From Kitasatospora acidiphila (GTDB lineage Bacteria > Actinomycetota > Actinomycetes > Streptomycetales > Streptomycetaceae), in NCBI RefSeq assembly GCF_006636205.1, contig NZ_VIGB01000003.1, positions 1,116,001 to 1,180,000 on the forward strand: a DNA stretch of 64,000 nt, written 5' to 3'. Position numbers and translations under genes: made by a program. Numbering within the stretch: position 1 is the first letter of the stretch; every line of letters begins with the position of its first letter. Shown here in pieces: positions 46,800 through 56,400 of this stretch. The notes under the pieces were generated by a model that was not told the DNA's origin, ran no database searches, and saw nothing but the letters and a program-made list of their open reading frames with translations.

Positions 46800-49700
46800 A
46801 TGCGCGAGGTCCTGGCCAAGCTGGCCGCCATGTCGGACCAGGAGCGCGCCGCGTTCCTGGCTCGGACGCGGACCGCACCGGCCGCCGGCCCCGAGGGTCC
46901 GACGGCCCACGAGCGCCCGGACGGTCGCTCGGTCGCCTCATACGGGCAGGAGCAGCACTGGTTCCTGGACCAGCTCTGGTCGGGGGACGCCGCCTACCTG
47001 GTGCCGTTCACGCTCCGCCTGCGCGGGCCGCTGCGCACCGACGCGCTGGCCGCAGCGATGCGCACGGTGGTCGAGCGGCACCAGGTGCTGGGTGCCACCT
47101 TCGACTTCGAGGACGGCGTGCTGCAGCAACTAACCCACCAAGGACGGAAGTTCGAGCTCCCTGTGGAGACGGTCGACGGTGCGACGCCGGCCGGGCGGGA
47201 GCAGGCAGCGCTGCGGTACGCGGTGGCGCAGGCCCGGGCCAAGTTCGACCTGCGCACCGGCCCGCTGCTGCGCACCCGGCTCCTGGTGCTCGGCCCGCAG
47301 GACCACGTCCTGCTCTGGATCGCCCACCACGCCGTGGCCGACGGCTGGTCGGTCGGTGTGCTGATCGAGGAGCTGTCCGCCGCGTACCGGGCCGAGCTCG
47401 CCGGTACCGCCGCCGAACTGCCGGACCTGCCCATCCAGTTCGCGGATTTCGCCGAGTGGCAGCGGGAGCGGCTCGAAGGCCCCGGGGCGGCCGAGCTGAT
47501 CGGCCGCTGGCGGGCCCGGCTGGCGGGTGCTCCGGCGGCGGCCGTGCCCACCGACCACCCGCGCCCACCGGTGCAGACCTTCCGCGGCGAGTCCCTGGAC
47601 TTCACGCTCCCGGACTCGACCACGGCCGCCCTGACCACGCTCGGCCGCCAGTACGGCGCCACGCTGTACCCGGTGCTGCTGGCCGCGCTGCACGTGCTGG
47701 TGGCCCGGCACGGCGGCGAGCCGGACGCGGTCACCGGCGCGGTGCTGGCCGGCCGGGCGCGGCGCGAGACGGAGCCCCTGATCGGCCCGTTCGCGAACAC
47801 CCTGCCGCTGCGGATCGACGCCTCCGCCGACCCCGCCTTTCCCGAACTGCTGGCCCAGGTGCGGGACACCGTGCTGGACGGTATGACCGATCAGGAGCTG
47901 CCGTTCGGCCACCTGGTCAAGGAACTCGGTGTCGGCCGGGACACCAGCCGCAACCCGCTCTACCAGGTGCTGTTCAGCATGGGCAGCCTGCCCCGCGGCT
48001 CCGGTGGGACGCAACTCGCGCCCGGGCTCACGCTGGTGCCGGTCGGCCTGCCCAACGGCACCTCCCGGCTGGACCTGGAGTTCACCATGGAGCAGACCGG
48101 CGAGAGCCTCGCCGGGCGGCTCGACTACAACACCGACCTCTACGAGCGGCGCACGGCCCAGCGCCTGATCGACCAGTTCACCGTGCTGCTCGGAGCGATC
48201 GCCGCCGATCCCGAGCTGCCGGTATCCCGGTACCCGCTGCTGGGCGAGGACGAGGAGCTGCGCACCCTGGCGGCGTCGGCCCGCCCGGAACGGCCCGCGA
48301 TCCGCACCGGGTTCCTCGACCTCTTCGCCCGCCAGGTCCGCGACCGCCCGGACGCGGTCGCCGTCCACTGCGACGGACGGCGCCTGACCTACCGGCAGTT
48401 GGACACCCTGGCGGACCGGATCGCCCGCGCCGTCCTGGCCCGCACCCACTCACCGGCCCCGGTGGTCGCGGTCGGCACCGGCCGGACCATCGACCTGCTC
48501 CCCGCGATCGTCGGCATCCTCAAGGCGGGCGGCGTCTACCTCCCGCTCGAACTCGAGTACCCGGCAGACCGGTTGGCGTACATGATGGCCGACAGCGGCG
48601 CCGAGCTGCTGATCACCGGCAGCGAACCGCAGCCGCAGCTCACCGCACTGCTGCCGGCCGTCCTGTCCGTGGCGGAGCTCGGTGACCCCGACGGCGGTCC
48701 GGGCGGCCCGGTACCGGCCCGGCCGGATCTCGACCGGCTGGCCTATGTGATGTACACCTCCGGGTCGACCGGACGGCCCAAGGGCGTCGCGGTGCAGCAC
48801 CATGCCCTCGGCAACTTCCTGGCCTCGATGGCCGAGCTGCGGGTCATGCGGGACGGGGACACCACCCTGGCGCTCGCCAGCCTGCCGTTCGACGGCTCGG
48901 TGATCGAGCTCTTCCTCCCGCTCGCGGTCGGCGCCGCCGTGGTGGTCGGCCAGCGCGCAGACGCCCGGGACGGTGCCAGGCTGCGCAAACTGCTCACCGA
49001 CCACCGGGTGACCGTGCTGCACGGCACGCCGTCCACCTGGCGGCTACTGCTGGACACCGGGGCGGATCCGGGGCTGCGGGCGGCGCTGTCCGGGGGTGAG
49101 GCCCTCCCGCCGGGCCTCGCCCGGGAGTTGCGGGCCCGGATCCCCGAGGTGTGGAACCTGTACGGCCCGGCCGAGACCACCGTCTACTCGCTGGCCCGAC
49201 GGCTGACGGCCGATGACACCCCGCTGATCGGCCGGCCGATCGCGGGCACCACCGTGCAGGTGCTGGACGAGCGGCTCCGCCCGGTACCCCCGGGCGTGCT
49301 CGGTGAGCTCCACATCGGCGGCGCCGGGCTCGCCCAGGGCTATCTGAACCTGCCCGAGCTGACCGCCGCCCGGTTCGTCACCCATCCCGTGACCGGCGAG
49401 CGGCTGTACCGCACCGGGGACCTGTTCCGCGAGCGGGCCGACGGCACCCTCACCTTCCACGGCCGGGTCGACCACCAGGTCAAGCTGCGCGGCCACCGGA
49501 TCGAGCCGGGCGAGATCGAGAGCGTCCTGGCCCGCCACCCCGCCGTCCGGGAGGCGGTGGTGCTGCCCAAGACCTTCGCCGAGGACGACCGGCGGCTGGT
49601 GGCCTATGTGCGCTGCGGTGCGGACGTGACCGAGACCGAACTCAAGTCGGCGGCCCGGGGCCTGCTGCCCGAGTACCTGATGCCGTCCCGGGTGGTCCTG

Positions 49701-50120
49701 CTGCCCGACTTCCCGCTGAACGGCAGCGGCAAGGTGGACCGCAAGGCGCTGGCCGCCCTGCCGCTCACCGAGGACGAGCCCGGCGAGCACTACGAGGCCC
49801 CGGCGACACCCACCCAGGCGCAGCTGGCCACCGCGTGGCACGACCTGCTGGGCCGCAGCCGGATCGGGGTGCGGGAGGACTTCTTCACCGCCGGCGGCCA
49901 CTCCCTGCTCGCGGTACGGCTGCTGCACCGGGTGCGCGACGAGTTCGGGGTGGAGGTGCCGCTCGACGCGTTCTTCGCCGCCCCGACCATCGCCGCACTG
50001 GCGGAGCTGCTCGACACCGCCCTGCCGCCCGAGGAGCTGGCCGACCTCGGTAGGCAGGTGGCAGAGCTGAGCGACGAGGAAGTCGCCGACCTGCTGGCCG
50101 AGTTGCTGAACGAGCACTGA
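46800..50120 (+). CDS. NRPS, C-A-T elongation module
   Basis: A 1106-aa module. The C domain has HHAVADG (about 176-182). The A domain has YTSGSTGRPKG and TGDLFRE, and the T domain has GGHS (S1035). Hand-aligned specificity residues read about D-G-I-H-L-G-L-V-Y, which I cannot match to a known code. The acidic C-terminal tail (ELADLGRQVAELSDEEVADL) looks like a helical docking segment for a partner synthetase. ATG at 46800 follows CGGAGGAG. It is the last plus-strand gene of the cluster. Confidence 0.88.
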   Translation: MREVLAKLAAMSDQERAAFLARTRTAPAAGPEGPTAHERPDGRSVASYGQEQHWFLDQLWSGDAAYLVPFTLRLRGPLRTDALAAAMRTVVERHQVLGATFDFEDGVLQQLTHQGRKFELPVETVDGATPAGREQAALRYAVAQARAKFDLRTGPLLRTRLLVLGPQDHVLLWIAHHAVADGWSVGVLIEELSAAYRAELAGTAAELPDLPIQFADFAEWQRERLEGPGAAELIGRWRARLAGAPAAAVPTDHPRPPVQTFRGESLDFTLPDSTTAALTTLGRQYGATLYPVLLAALHVLVARHGGEPDAVTGAVLAGRARRETEPLIGPFANTLPLRIDASADPAFPELLAQVRDTVLDGMTDQELPFGHLVKELGVGRDTSRNPLYQVLFSMGSLPRGSGGTQLAPGLTLVPVGLPNGTSRLDLEFTMEQTGESLAGRLDYNTDLYERRTAQRLIDQFTVLLGAIAADPELPVSRYPLLGEDEELRTLAASARPERPAIRTGFLDLFARQVRDRPDAVAVHCDGRRLTYRQLDTLADRIARAVLARTHSPAPVVAVGTGRTIDLLPAIVGILKAGGVYLPLELEYPADRLAYMMADSGAELLITGSEPQPQLTALLPAVLSVAELGDPDGGPGGPVPARPDLDRLAYVMYTSGSTGRPKGVAVQHHALGNFLASMAELRVMRDGDTTLALASLPFDGSVIELFLPLAVGAAVVVGQRADARDGARLRKLLTDHRVTVLHGTPSTWRLLLDTGADPGLRAALSGGEALPPGLARELRARIPEVWNLYGPAETTVYSLARRLTADDTPLIGRPIAGTTVQVLDERLRPVPPGVLGELHIGGAGLAQGYLNLPELTAARFVTHPVTGERLYRTGDLFRERADGTLTFHGRVDHQVKLRGHRIEPGEIESVLARHPAVREAVVLPKTFAEDDRRLVAYVRCGADVTETELKSAARGLLPEYLMPSRVVLLPDFPLNGSGKVDRKALAALPLTEDEPGEHYEAPATPTQAQLATAWHDLLGRSRIGVREDFFTAGGHSLLAVRLLHRVRDEFGVEVPLDAFFAAPTIAALAELLDTALPPEELADLGRQVAELSDEEVADLLAELLNEH

Positions 50121-50150
50121 GGCGCTGAACCGCCGGCGCGCGCGGTCCCG

Positions 50151-51185
50151 CTACTCGGGGCCGGCGGCGCCGGCGGCCAGCAGCACCTCGGCGGCCCGCT
50201 CGCAGGCCCGCCGCCGGACGTCGCGATGCGTCACCAGGCGGATCAGCTCCGGCCCGAACGCCGAGACCAGGACCCCGTGTTCGGCGGCCCGGGCCGCCAG
50301 CTCGGGCGCGCCGGGGACGTCCAGCAGCACGATGTTGGTCTCCACCGGACGGACCCGGCAGCCCGCCCCAGCCAGCCGCTCCGCCAGCAGCGCCGCATTG
50401 GCGTGATCGGCGGCGATGCTCGGCAGGTGGTGGGCGAGGGCGTACCGGGCGGCGGCGGCGAGCAGCCCGGACTGGTGCATCCCGCCGCCCAGCCGCTGCC
50501 GCAGCCACCGCGCGGTGTCGATGCGATCGGCATCGGCGAGGAGCACCGAACCGATCGGCGCGCCCAGCGCCTTGGAGAAGCTGACGGACATGGTGTCCGC
50601 CAGCGCGCCGTACTCCGCGAGCGGCACGCCGTTGGCGATGTGGGCGTTCCAGATCCGGGCGCCGTCGATGTGCACGGCGGCCCCGACCTCGGCGGCGGCC
50701 GCCCGGATCCGGCGCAGGGTGTCGAGCGGGTAGACCGAGCCGCCACCCCGGTTGTGGGTCTGCTCCAGCGCGACCGCCGTGGTTCCGACGGTGTAGGGGT
50801 TGCCGACCCGCAGCACCTTGCGGAGGTCCCCGGGCTCGATCAGGCCGCGCTCGGCGAAGACCGTGCGGGTCTGGATCCCGCCGTGCCAGGCCAGTCCGGC
50901 GCCCTCGTGGGAGACGAGGTGCGCCTCGGAGTCGCAGACCAGCTCCTGCCCGGGCTGCACCAGCAGCCGCACGGCGATCTGGTTGGCCATGATCCCGGAC
51001 GGCATGAAGAGCGCCCCGGAGAAGCCGAGCAGCTCCTTGACCTCGGCCAGCAGCGCGTTGACGGTGGGGTCCTCGCCGTAGACGTCCTCCCCCACCTCCG
51101 CCTCGGCCATCGCCGCCCGCATGCCCGGCGACGGCTTGGTGACGGTGTCACTCCGAAGGTCGACCAGCTCCCCCGACCAGCCCAT
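50151..51185 (-). CDS. Threonine-aldolase-family PLP enzyme
   Basis: A 344-aa low-specificity threonine aldolase homologue (beta-eliminating lyase family): DLRSDTVTKPSPGM at the N-terminus, FMPSGIMANQIA, HIDGARIWNA and the PLP Lys in SVSFSKALGAPIGSV. It cleaves beta-hydroxy-alpha-amino acids to glycine and an aldehyde. Next to a cluster that appears to make beta-hydroxytryptophan and has an aldehyde dehydrogenase, it could supply (chloro)indole-3-carbaldehyde. It may equally be a primary-metabolism gene at the cluster border, since it is on the opposite strand. Confidence 0.85.
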   Translation of the reverse strand: MGWSGELVDLRSDTVTKPSPGMRAAMAEAEVGEDVYGEDPTVNALLAEVKELLGFSGALFMPSGIMANQIAVRLLVQPGQELVCDSEAHLVSHEGAGLAWHGGIQTRTVFAERGLIEPGDLRKVLRVGNPYTVGTTAVALEQTHNRGGGSVYPLDTLRRIRAAAAEVGAAVHIDGARIWNAHIANGVPLAEYGALADTMSVSFSKALGAPIGSVLLADADRIDTARWLRQRLGGGMHQSGLLAAAARYALAHHLPSIAADHANAALLAERLAGAGCRVRPVETNIVLLDVPGAPELAARAAEHGVLVSAFGPELIRLVTHRDVRRRACERAAEVLLAAGAAGPE

Positions 51186-51324
51186 CCCGCACCAGCTCCC
51201 CTGCTCCCGGAACCCTGCCGCTCACCCGCACGGCATTGTCTCCGGAAGCCCGCCTCGCCGATCCCCCCGCACCGCCCGCACCCGGGGACTCCGTCAGGTT
51301 TGCGGCCGGTCGGCGAGGCGCGGT

Positions 51325-52104
51325 TCAGGCGCTGCGGTGCTGGTGCTTGGCCGGGAGCGGTGGGTGGGCGTCGGGTGTGGTGAACGTGTAGCCGGCCGCG
51401 AGCAGCTTCGGCAGGTAGGTGCCCAGGGCGGCCACGGTCTGGGAGCGGTCGCCCCCGCTGCCGGGAGCGGGGTCGGAGTCACCGCCCTCGGTGCCGTCGT
51501 GGTCCAGCACGATGGCACCCGTCGCGGCGCCGGCCAGGACCCGGTCGACGATGGTGTCGGTGCCGGGGTTGGCCCAGTCCTCCGGGTCCACCGACCAGGA
51601 GATCGGACGCAGGCCCATGTCGGCGCAGACGGCCAGCGTGGAGTCGGAGAAGTCGCCGTAGGGGGCGCGGAACAGCACCGGCGTCCGGCCGCAGGCGTCG
51701 TTGACGGCGTCCTGGGTGCGCTGGATCTGGTCGCGGATGTCGGCGGCGGACAGGCCCGGGAGGTCGGGGTGGGACCAGGTGTGGTTGCCGATCGTGTGTC
51801 CCTCGGAAACCATCCGGCGGATGACGGCGGGATACTCCACGACGTTGTCGCCGCACACGAAGAACGTCGCTTTGACGCGGTGCTCGCGCAGCACGTCCAG
51901 CACCTGCGGCGTGTACTGCGGGCTGGGGCCGTCGTCGAAGGTGAGGGCCATCACGTTCGGGCCGGCGTGGACCTCGTACTCAGGCTGCGGGACCTGGACG
52001 GTCCTGGCGGCGGCCCGGCCCGGCGGACCGCCGAGGCCCAGCAGGGCCGTGGCACCCACGGCAAGGAAGCGGCGGCGGGACAACGGCAGGCGGATCTCTC
52101 GCAT
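51325..52104 (-). CDS. Secreted polysaccharide deacetylase (CE4), Tat-type signal
   Basis: A 259-aa protein with a twin-arginine signal (SRRRFLAVGATALLGLGG) and a NodB-type CE4 domain: TFDDGPSPQYT (metal Asp) and HTWSHPDL (metal His pair). It probably N-deacetylates peptidoglycan or chitin-like glycans outside the cell. The ATG at 52104 puts the RR motif at the usual distance. It is divergent from the NlpC/P60 gene, another cell-wall enzyme. Confidence 0.88.
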   Translation of the reverse strand: MREIRLPLSRRRFLAVGATALLGLGGPPGRAAARTVQVPQPEYEVHAGPNVMALTFDDGPSPQYTPQVLDVLREHRVKATFFVCGDNVVEYPAVIRRMVSEGHTIGNHTWSHPDLPGLSAADIRDQIQRTQDAVNDACGRTPVLFRAPYGDFSDSTLAVCADMGLRPISWSVDPEDWANPGTDTIVDRVLAGAATGAIVLDHDGTEGGDSDPAPGSGGDRSQTVAALGTYLPKLLAAGYTFTTPDAHPPLPAKHQHRSA

Positions 52105-52342
52105 CGGCCCAGTGTTGGTCCAGGGGCGTGCCCCGATGAGCAGGCTCACCGCGAGGTCCGGCTGATCCGCCCGGACAGCTCAATCCGGCGGCTGCTGACG
52201 CGAACTCAGCAGACTCGTTCGACCGGTGAGTTCCCCGGGGGCGAGCTGGCCCGATCATCACAGGAGCAGTATGGTCTGACGTCAAACCGCTCGTCCGGCC
52301 GACTCACTCGACCGAGCGACCCCTCGGGAAGAAGGAGCCGCC

Positions 52343-53392
52343 GTGGCGTCCCACCGCCGTCCGAAGCAGCCGAGCCAGGCCCGGGTCCTGGTGCTCACTG
52401 CTGCGGCCGCTGCCACGGTCGCCCTGTCCGCGCAGAGCGCATGGGCCGATCCGAAGCCGTCCGTCGACGACGTCAAGACGCAGATAGACGGCCTGAACGC
52501 GCAGGCGGAGCACGCCACCGAGCAGTACGACGGCGCCAAGGAGAAGGCGGACGCGCTGCGCCAGCAGGCCTCCCAGCTCCAGGACCAGGTGGCCCGCACC
52601 CAGGCCCAGGTGACCCAGCTGGAGGAGGGGCTGGGCGCGGTGGCCGGTCAGCAGTACATGCAGGACGGGCTCGACCCGTCGGTCGAGCTGATGTTCAGCT
52701 CCAACCCGGACGGCTACCTCGACCAGGCCACCACCCAGCGCCAGGCGAACATCAGCGAGGCCGAGGCACTGAAGGCCCTGCAGCAGGCCGAGCGCACCCT
52801 GGACCAGCAGAAGCAGGACGCCGCGAGCACGCTCGCCCAACTGGACACCAACACCACCGCGCTGAACAACGCCAAGGCCCAGGTGCAGGCCAAGCTCCAG
52901 CAGTCCCAGACGCTGCTCGACTCCCTCACCGCGAGCCAGCGGGCAGCCCTGCAGGCGGCGCAGGACCAGGCCGACGGCGGCGCGGCCTCCCGCAGCAGCA
53001 ACCGGGCCGACCTCGGAAACCCGCCGCCTGCCTCCGGCCAGGCGGGGGTCGCGGTGCAGCAGGCGCTGACCCGGATCGGCGACGCCTACGTCTGGGGTCA
53101 CAACGGCCCGACCACCTTCGACTGCTCGGGTCTGATGCAGTGGGCCTACGCGCAGGCCGGCGTCTCGCTGCCTCGCACCTCCCAGGAGCAGGCCACGGTG
53201 GGCAGCGCGGTGCCGAGCCTCGCCCAGGCCCAGCCCGGCGACCTGGTGATCTACAACGCCGAGGACGGCCCGGAGGGCCACGTGGGCATGTACATCGGCA
53301 ACGGCATGGTGGTGCACGCGCCGCACAGCGGCGCCGATGTGCGGACCATGCCGGCCGACGCCATGCCGATCGCCACCATCCGCCGGGTCTGA
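52343..53392 (+). CDS. Secreted NlpC/P60 peptidoglycan endopeptidase
   Basis: A 349-aa protein. A Sec signal (residues ~1-35, ending SAQSAWA) is followed by a long coiled coil rich in Gln and Ala (~40-210), a short linker and a C-terminal NlpC/P60 domain (~235-349). The catalytic Cys is in TTFDCSGLMQWAY and the His in GHVGMYIG. It cuts peptide stems of peptidoglycan, like RipA-type hydrolases. The GTG start at 52343 follows GAAGGAG. Confidence 0.92.
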   Translation: MASHRRPKQPSQARVLVLTAAAAATVALSAQSAWADPKPSVDDVKTQIDGLNAQAEHATEQYDGAKEKADALRQQASQLQDQVARTQAQVTQLEEGLGAVAGQQYMQDGLDPSVELMFSSNPDGYLDQATTQRQANISEAEALKALQQAERTLDQQKQDAASTLAQLDTNTTALNNAKAQVQAKLQQSQTLLDSLTASQRAALQAAQDQADGGAASRSSNRADLGNPPPASGQAGVAVQQALTRIGDAYVWGHNGPTTFDCSGLMQWAYAQAGVSLPRTSQEQATVGSAVPSLAQAQPGDLVIYNAEDGPEGHVGMYIGNGMVVHAPHSGADVRTMPADAMPIATIRRV

Positions 53393-53410
53393 CCGCCCGG
53401 CACCGGGCCT

Positions 53411-53444
53411 GCGGGCCGCCGGCGTCCCACCGCCGCCGGCCCGC
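53411..53444. terminator. Imperfect GC hairpin between convergent genes
   Basis: GCGGGCC at 53411-53417 pairs with GGCCCGC at 53438-53444, with further partial pairing inside. It lies between the convergent stops of the NlpC/P60 and DUF4132 genes. Confidence 0.45.
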
Positions 53445-53462
53445 GACGGCCGCCGCGACCCG

Positions 53463-55931
53463 CTACAGCTGGCTGAGGATCGTCGGGTCCGCGATCTTCG
53501 TGTCAGCGGCCAGCAGCATCGCCTTGCTGAGGATCACCGCCAGCGTCCGGTCGCCCTCGAAGGGGAGGTACCCGGTCTGCGCGGCGCCCGGGTCGGCCTT
53601 CGGAACGATGCACAGGTACCGGTCGTCCGGCGTCATCAGGATGTTGCCCGAGCCGAGGTGGATCTTGTACGTGTGGCGCTCGCCCGTCACGTGCAGGAAG
53701 CGGCCCTCGATGGTGCAGCGGTCGGCGATCGCCAGCCGGGGTACCAGCCGCTCCAGCAGCCCGCGGCGGGTCTCGGCGCTCTGGTTGAGCTCCCCGAAGC
53801 CGTAGCGCGTCCAGTACTCCCGGAAGCGGCCCTCGGGCCCGCCGTCCTGCCAGGTGGGGTCGTTGCCGACGCTGGCCACACCCACGAACAGGTCGACGTC
53901 GCGCAGGACTTCGGACAGCACCAGGGGCGGGATGTCGGCGAGCGGGAGGGACTCCACCGGGGCGGCACCGGTGCCCAGCCACATCTGGTACTCGCCGCCG
54001 GAGCAGTGCGCCGAGTTCTCCGGGGCGTCGATCGGGTAGAAGCGGACCTGGTCGGTGCTCAGGCGCAGATAGCTGCCGGATTCGGTGGTGTCCTCACCGT
54101 AGCCGTCGCCCTCCCCGTGGATCCAGTACTCGGCGCGCAGCCCCCACTGCGGCAGCTCGCGGGTGGCGGGCGGGGCCGAGTCGTCGACCATCAGCCGCAG
54201 CCGGTTGCGCCAACCCCGGATCGCGGCCAGTGAGTTGAACTGGTGCTGGCGCAGGATGTGGGCGGCGAAGCGGTTGGAGTAGCTGCCCGTCGCCCGCTCG
54301 GCGTCGGTCAGCAGGTACACCTCGCGGTGGGCCTGCTTGAACGGCTGGGTGATCCCGTGCCGCTCCAACCAGTCACGCCAGGCCACGATCGCGGCGGGCT
54401 CGTGGCCCACCGGGTGCCAGAGCCGGACCTCGGCCCCTTCGCGCACCGGGTCGTCGGTGAGGGTGCGCAGCTCGCCGTCGGCGAATCCGACGGTCGTGCC
54501 GTCGACCGTCCACAGCAGCCGGCGGACCAGGGTGCCGATCAGGGGGTGGTCGAGGTAGCGCTCGCGCCAGGCGGCGTACGGCCAGCTGCGGCGGGCGAGG
54601 AACTGGCGGTCGAGGCGCTCGCTCTGGGCGGCGAGCATCTTGTCGATGTCCTTGACCGCCGCCTTCAACTCCTTGAGCTCCTCGGCGTGGTCGCGCTTCA
54701 CGGCGGCGGGCACGCTCTTGGTCACCTTGCCCGCCGCGTTGCGCCAGCCGACGACCGCCTTGCCGCCCTGGACCTCCAGGACGGCGGTGGCCTCGCCCAG
54801 TTGCCGCTCGGCGCGGCCGACCTCGGTCAATCCGTAGGCGGGGACGGCGAGTTCCTCGATCTCCTCGCGGGACAGGCCCAGCGCCTCGGCCCGGCTCTCC
54901 AGGGCGGTGTCGAGCAGCTTGGCCGTGCCCTTGTAGGTCACCCGGGTGGCCAGGCGGGCGAGTTCGGCGAGGGCGGGTTCGCCGTCGATGCGGGAGAGCG
55001 CGGTGACGCCGGCGTTGGCGACCTTCGGGTTGCGCGGGCCGAGCCCGGCGACCTTCTTGAGCGAGGTCTCGACCAGCGCTCCGAGCGCGCGGGCGGTGTC
55101 CGGGTGCGGCGGCAGCAGGGCGAGCAGCCAGGTCAGTCCGCGCAGGGCATTGGCGTTGCAGGGGTCGTAGGCGTTGTTGATGTCGGCCTCGTACTGCCGC
55201 CGCTCCAGCTGGAACGTGCGGCGGCCGACCAGCGTGAGCCAGGGCAGCAGGGTGGAGCGGACCAGGTCGGCGCCGAGGGGCTCGATCAGGGCGCGGGCCT
55301 GCTGCTCCCAGGTGCGGGTGGGCTTGGCCGCGGTGGCGGTCGTCGCGTGCCGCAGCAGGGCCTGCCAGCCGGGGGCGCCCCGGGTGTCCCGCATGGCCTG
55401 CTCGGCCCACTCCTCGCCGACGTTGAGCACGGGCTCGGTGAGCTTCCGGGCCAGCGCGGCGACCGACTCGTCCCGGTAGGCGTCCAGGGCCGAGCGCCGG
55501 AAGGCGGCCACGACGGCGGGCGCGAGGGCGCGCCCGGCGGCGAGTTCGGCCTCGGCGAGGGCCTCGTAGCGCATGCCGTACCAGAAGGAGTTCTGGCGGC
55601 CGAGTTCGTCGAGCGCCTCCAGGCGCTCCACCGGGAGCCGGTCGCCGGGCAGGCCACGCGTGACGACACCGACCAGGGTCAGGGCGTTGCCGCGGGCGAT
55701 CGGGCCCGCCTCGGCCGAGTGGTACTGCGCCACCAGGGCGTCGGCGAGCGCCGTGCGGGCCTCGGGCGGCAGCGCGCGCAGCTCCTCGGGCACGTCGGCC
55801 AGCACCCCGGTCCAGCTGCCCCCGTTGACGGCCGCGGCCTTCAGCAGCTCGACGGCGAGCTCGGTCGACTCCCCCGCGGCGGCGCGCTGCCGGATCAGCA
55901 TCCTGAGCTTTTCGGCCTGCCCCATCGTCAT
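53463..55931 (-). CDS. DUF4132 (MolR-like) domain protein
   Basis: An 822-aa cytoplasmic protein. The N-terminal two thirds look like helical repeats, and a DUF4132 domain follows (~535-720, around VYLLTDAERATGSYSNRFAAH). The function is unknown; relatives are annotated MolR-like and are common in actinomycetes. The ATG at 55931 lies just after the end of a small conserved gene whose reading frame appears shifted by one base (see 55930-56319). The pair is normally adjacent and probably works together. Confidence 0.82.
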   Translation of the reverse strand: MTMGQAEKLRMLIRQRAAAGESTELAVELLKAAAVNGGSWTGVLADVPEELRALPPEARTALADALVAQYHSAEAGPIARGNALTLVGVVTRGLPGDRLPVERLEALDELGRQNSFWYGMRYEALAEAELAAGRALAPAVVAAFRRSALDAYRDESVAALARKLTEPVLNVGEEWAEQAMRDTRGAPGWQALLRHATTATAAKPTRTWEQQARALIEPLGADLVRSTLLPWLTLVGRRTFQLERRQYEADINNAYDPCNANALRGLTWLLALLPPHPDTARALGALVETSLKKVAGLGPRNPKVANAGVTALSRIDGEPALAELARLATRVTYKGTAKLLDTALESRAEALGLSREEIEELAVPAYGLTEVGRAERQLGEATAVLEVQGGKAVVGWRNAAGKVTKSVPAAVKRDHAEELKELKAAVKDIDKMLAAQSERLDRQFLARRSWPYAAWRERYLDHPLIGTLVRRLLWTVDGTTVGFADGELRTLTDDPVREGAEVRLWHPVGHEPAAIVAWRDWLERHGITQPFKQAHREVYLLTDAERATGSYSNRFAAHILRQHQFNSLAAIRGWRNRLRLMVDDSAPPATRELPQWGLRAEYWIHGEGDGYGEDTTESGSYLRLSTDQVRFYPIDAPENSAHCSGGEYQMWLGTGAAPVESLPLADIPPLVLSEVLRDVDLFVGVASVGNDPTWQDGGPEGRFREYWTRYGFGELNQSAETRRGLLERLVPRLAIADRCTIEGRFLHVTGERHTYKIHLGSGNILMTPDDRYLCIVPKADPGAAQTGYLPFEGDRTLAVILSKAMLLAADTKIADPTILSQL

Positions 55932-56319
55932 CCCCCACCAGCGCGACGAGCTTCAGGAACGTGACCTCCGTGCCGAGCGCGAGCTCGATCTCCTCGGCCG
56001 GGTCGGTGACCTGACGGTCCCCCACCAGGACGAGGAAGCCATTGCCCGCGAAGGCCTTGAGCGCCAGCTCGGCCTGCGCCTCGGGGTCGATCCGACGGGG
56101 GGTGCGCAGCACATAGCCGTTGAGCACGCGCTCGGCGTCCTCGGGCTGCACGAGCCCCTGGAACACCTGCGGTGTGCGCGCGTTGTACTCAGCGACCTCC
56201 TGGAACACCCGACGCCGGATCAACTCACCCACGGTGAGCCGCTCCTCGGCGATCTCCAGGCCCCAGCCGTCGCTGCGGTCCCCCGCCGTCGTCTCGTCGA
56301 CGAACATCACGATTGCCAT
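55930..56319 (-). CDS. Small conserved protein upstream of DUF4132, frame-shifted at its end
   Basis: About 129 residues: MFVDETTAGD, LTVGELIRRRVFQEVAEYNA, FQGLVQPEDAERVLNGY, NGFLVLVGDRQVTD, EVTFLKLVALVG. From memory of streptomycete homologues the protein ends ...FLKLVPLVGG-stop right before the DUF4132 start. Here the frame has no stop at that point because the G-run (C-run on the plus strand, 55932-55936) has five bases. With six it would read GTG GGG GGA TGA. So a single-base deletion or a sequencing error is likely. ATG at 56319 is chosen; 56307 is an alternative. Confidence 0.6.
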
Positions 56320-56400
56320 GCCGCCGACAGTACGGGCCACCAGTGACAACGCGACCGTGCTGCGGGCCGCGGCGTCCTGGCCGCCACCGCGGCACGGACG

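Noticed and set aside
54373..55929. Long extension of the small gene at 56319 through the DUF4132 gene
   Set aside because: After LVALVG the frame turns into Arg/Pro-rich shadow sequence; it exists only because a stop was lost by a one-base shift.
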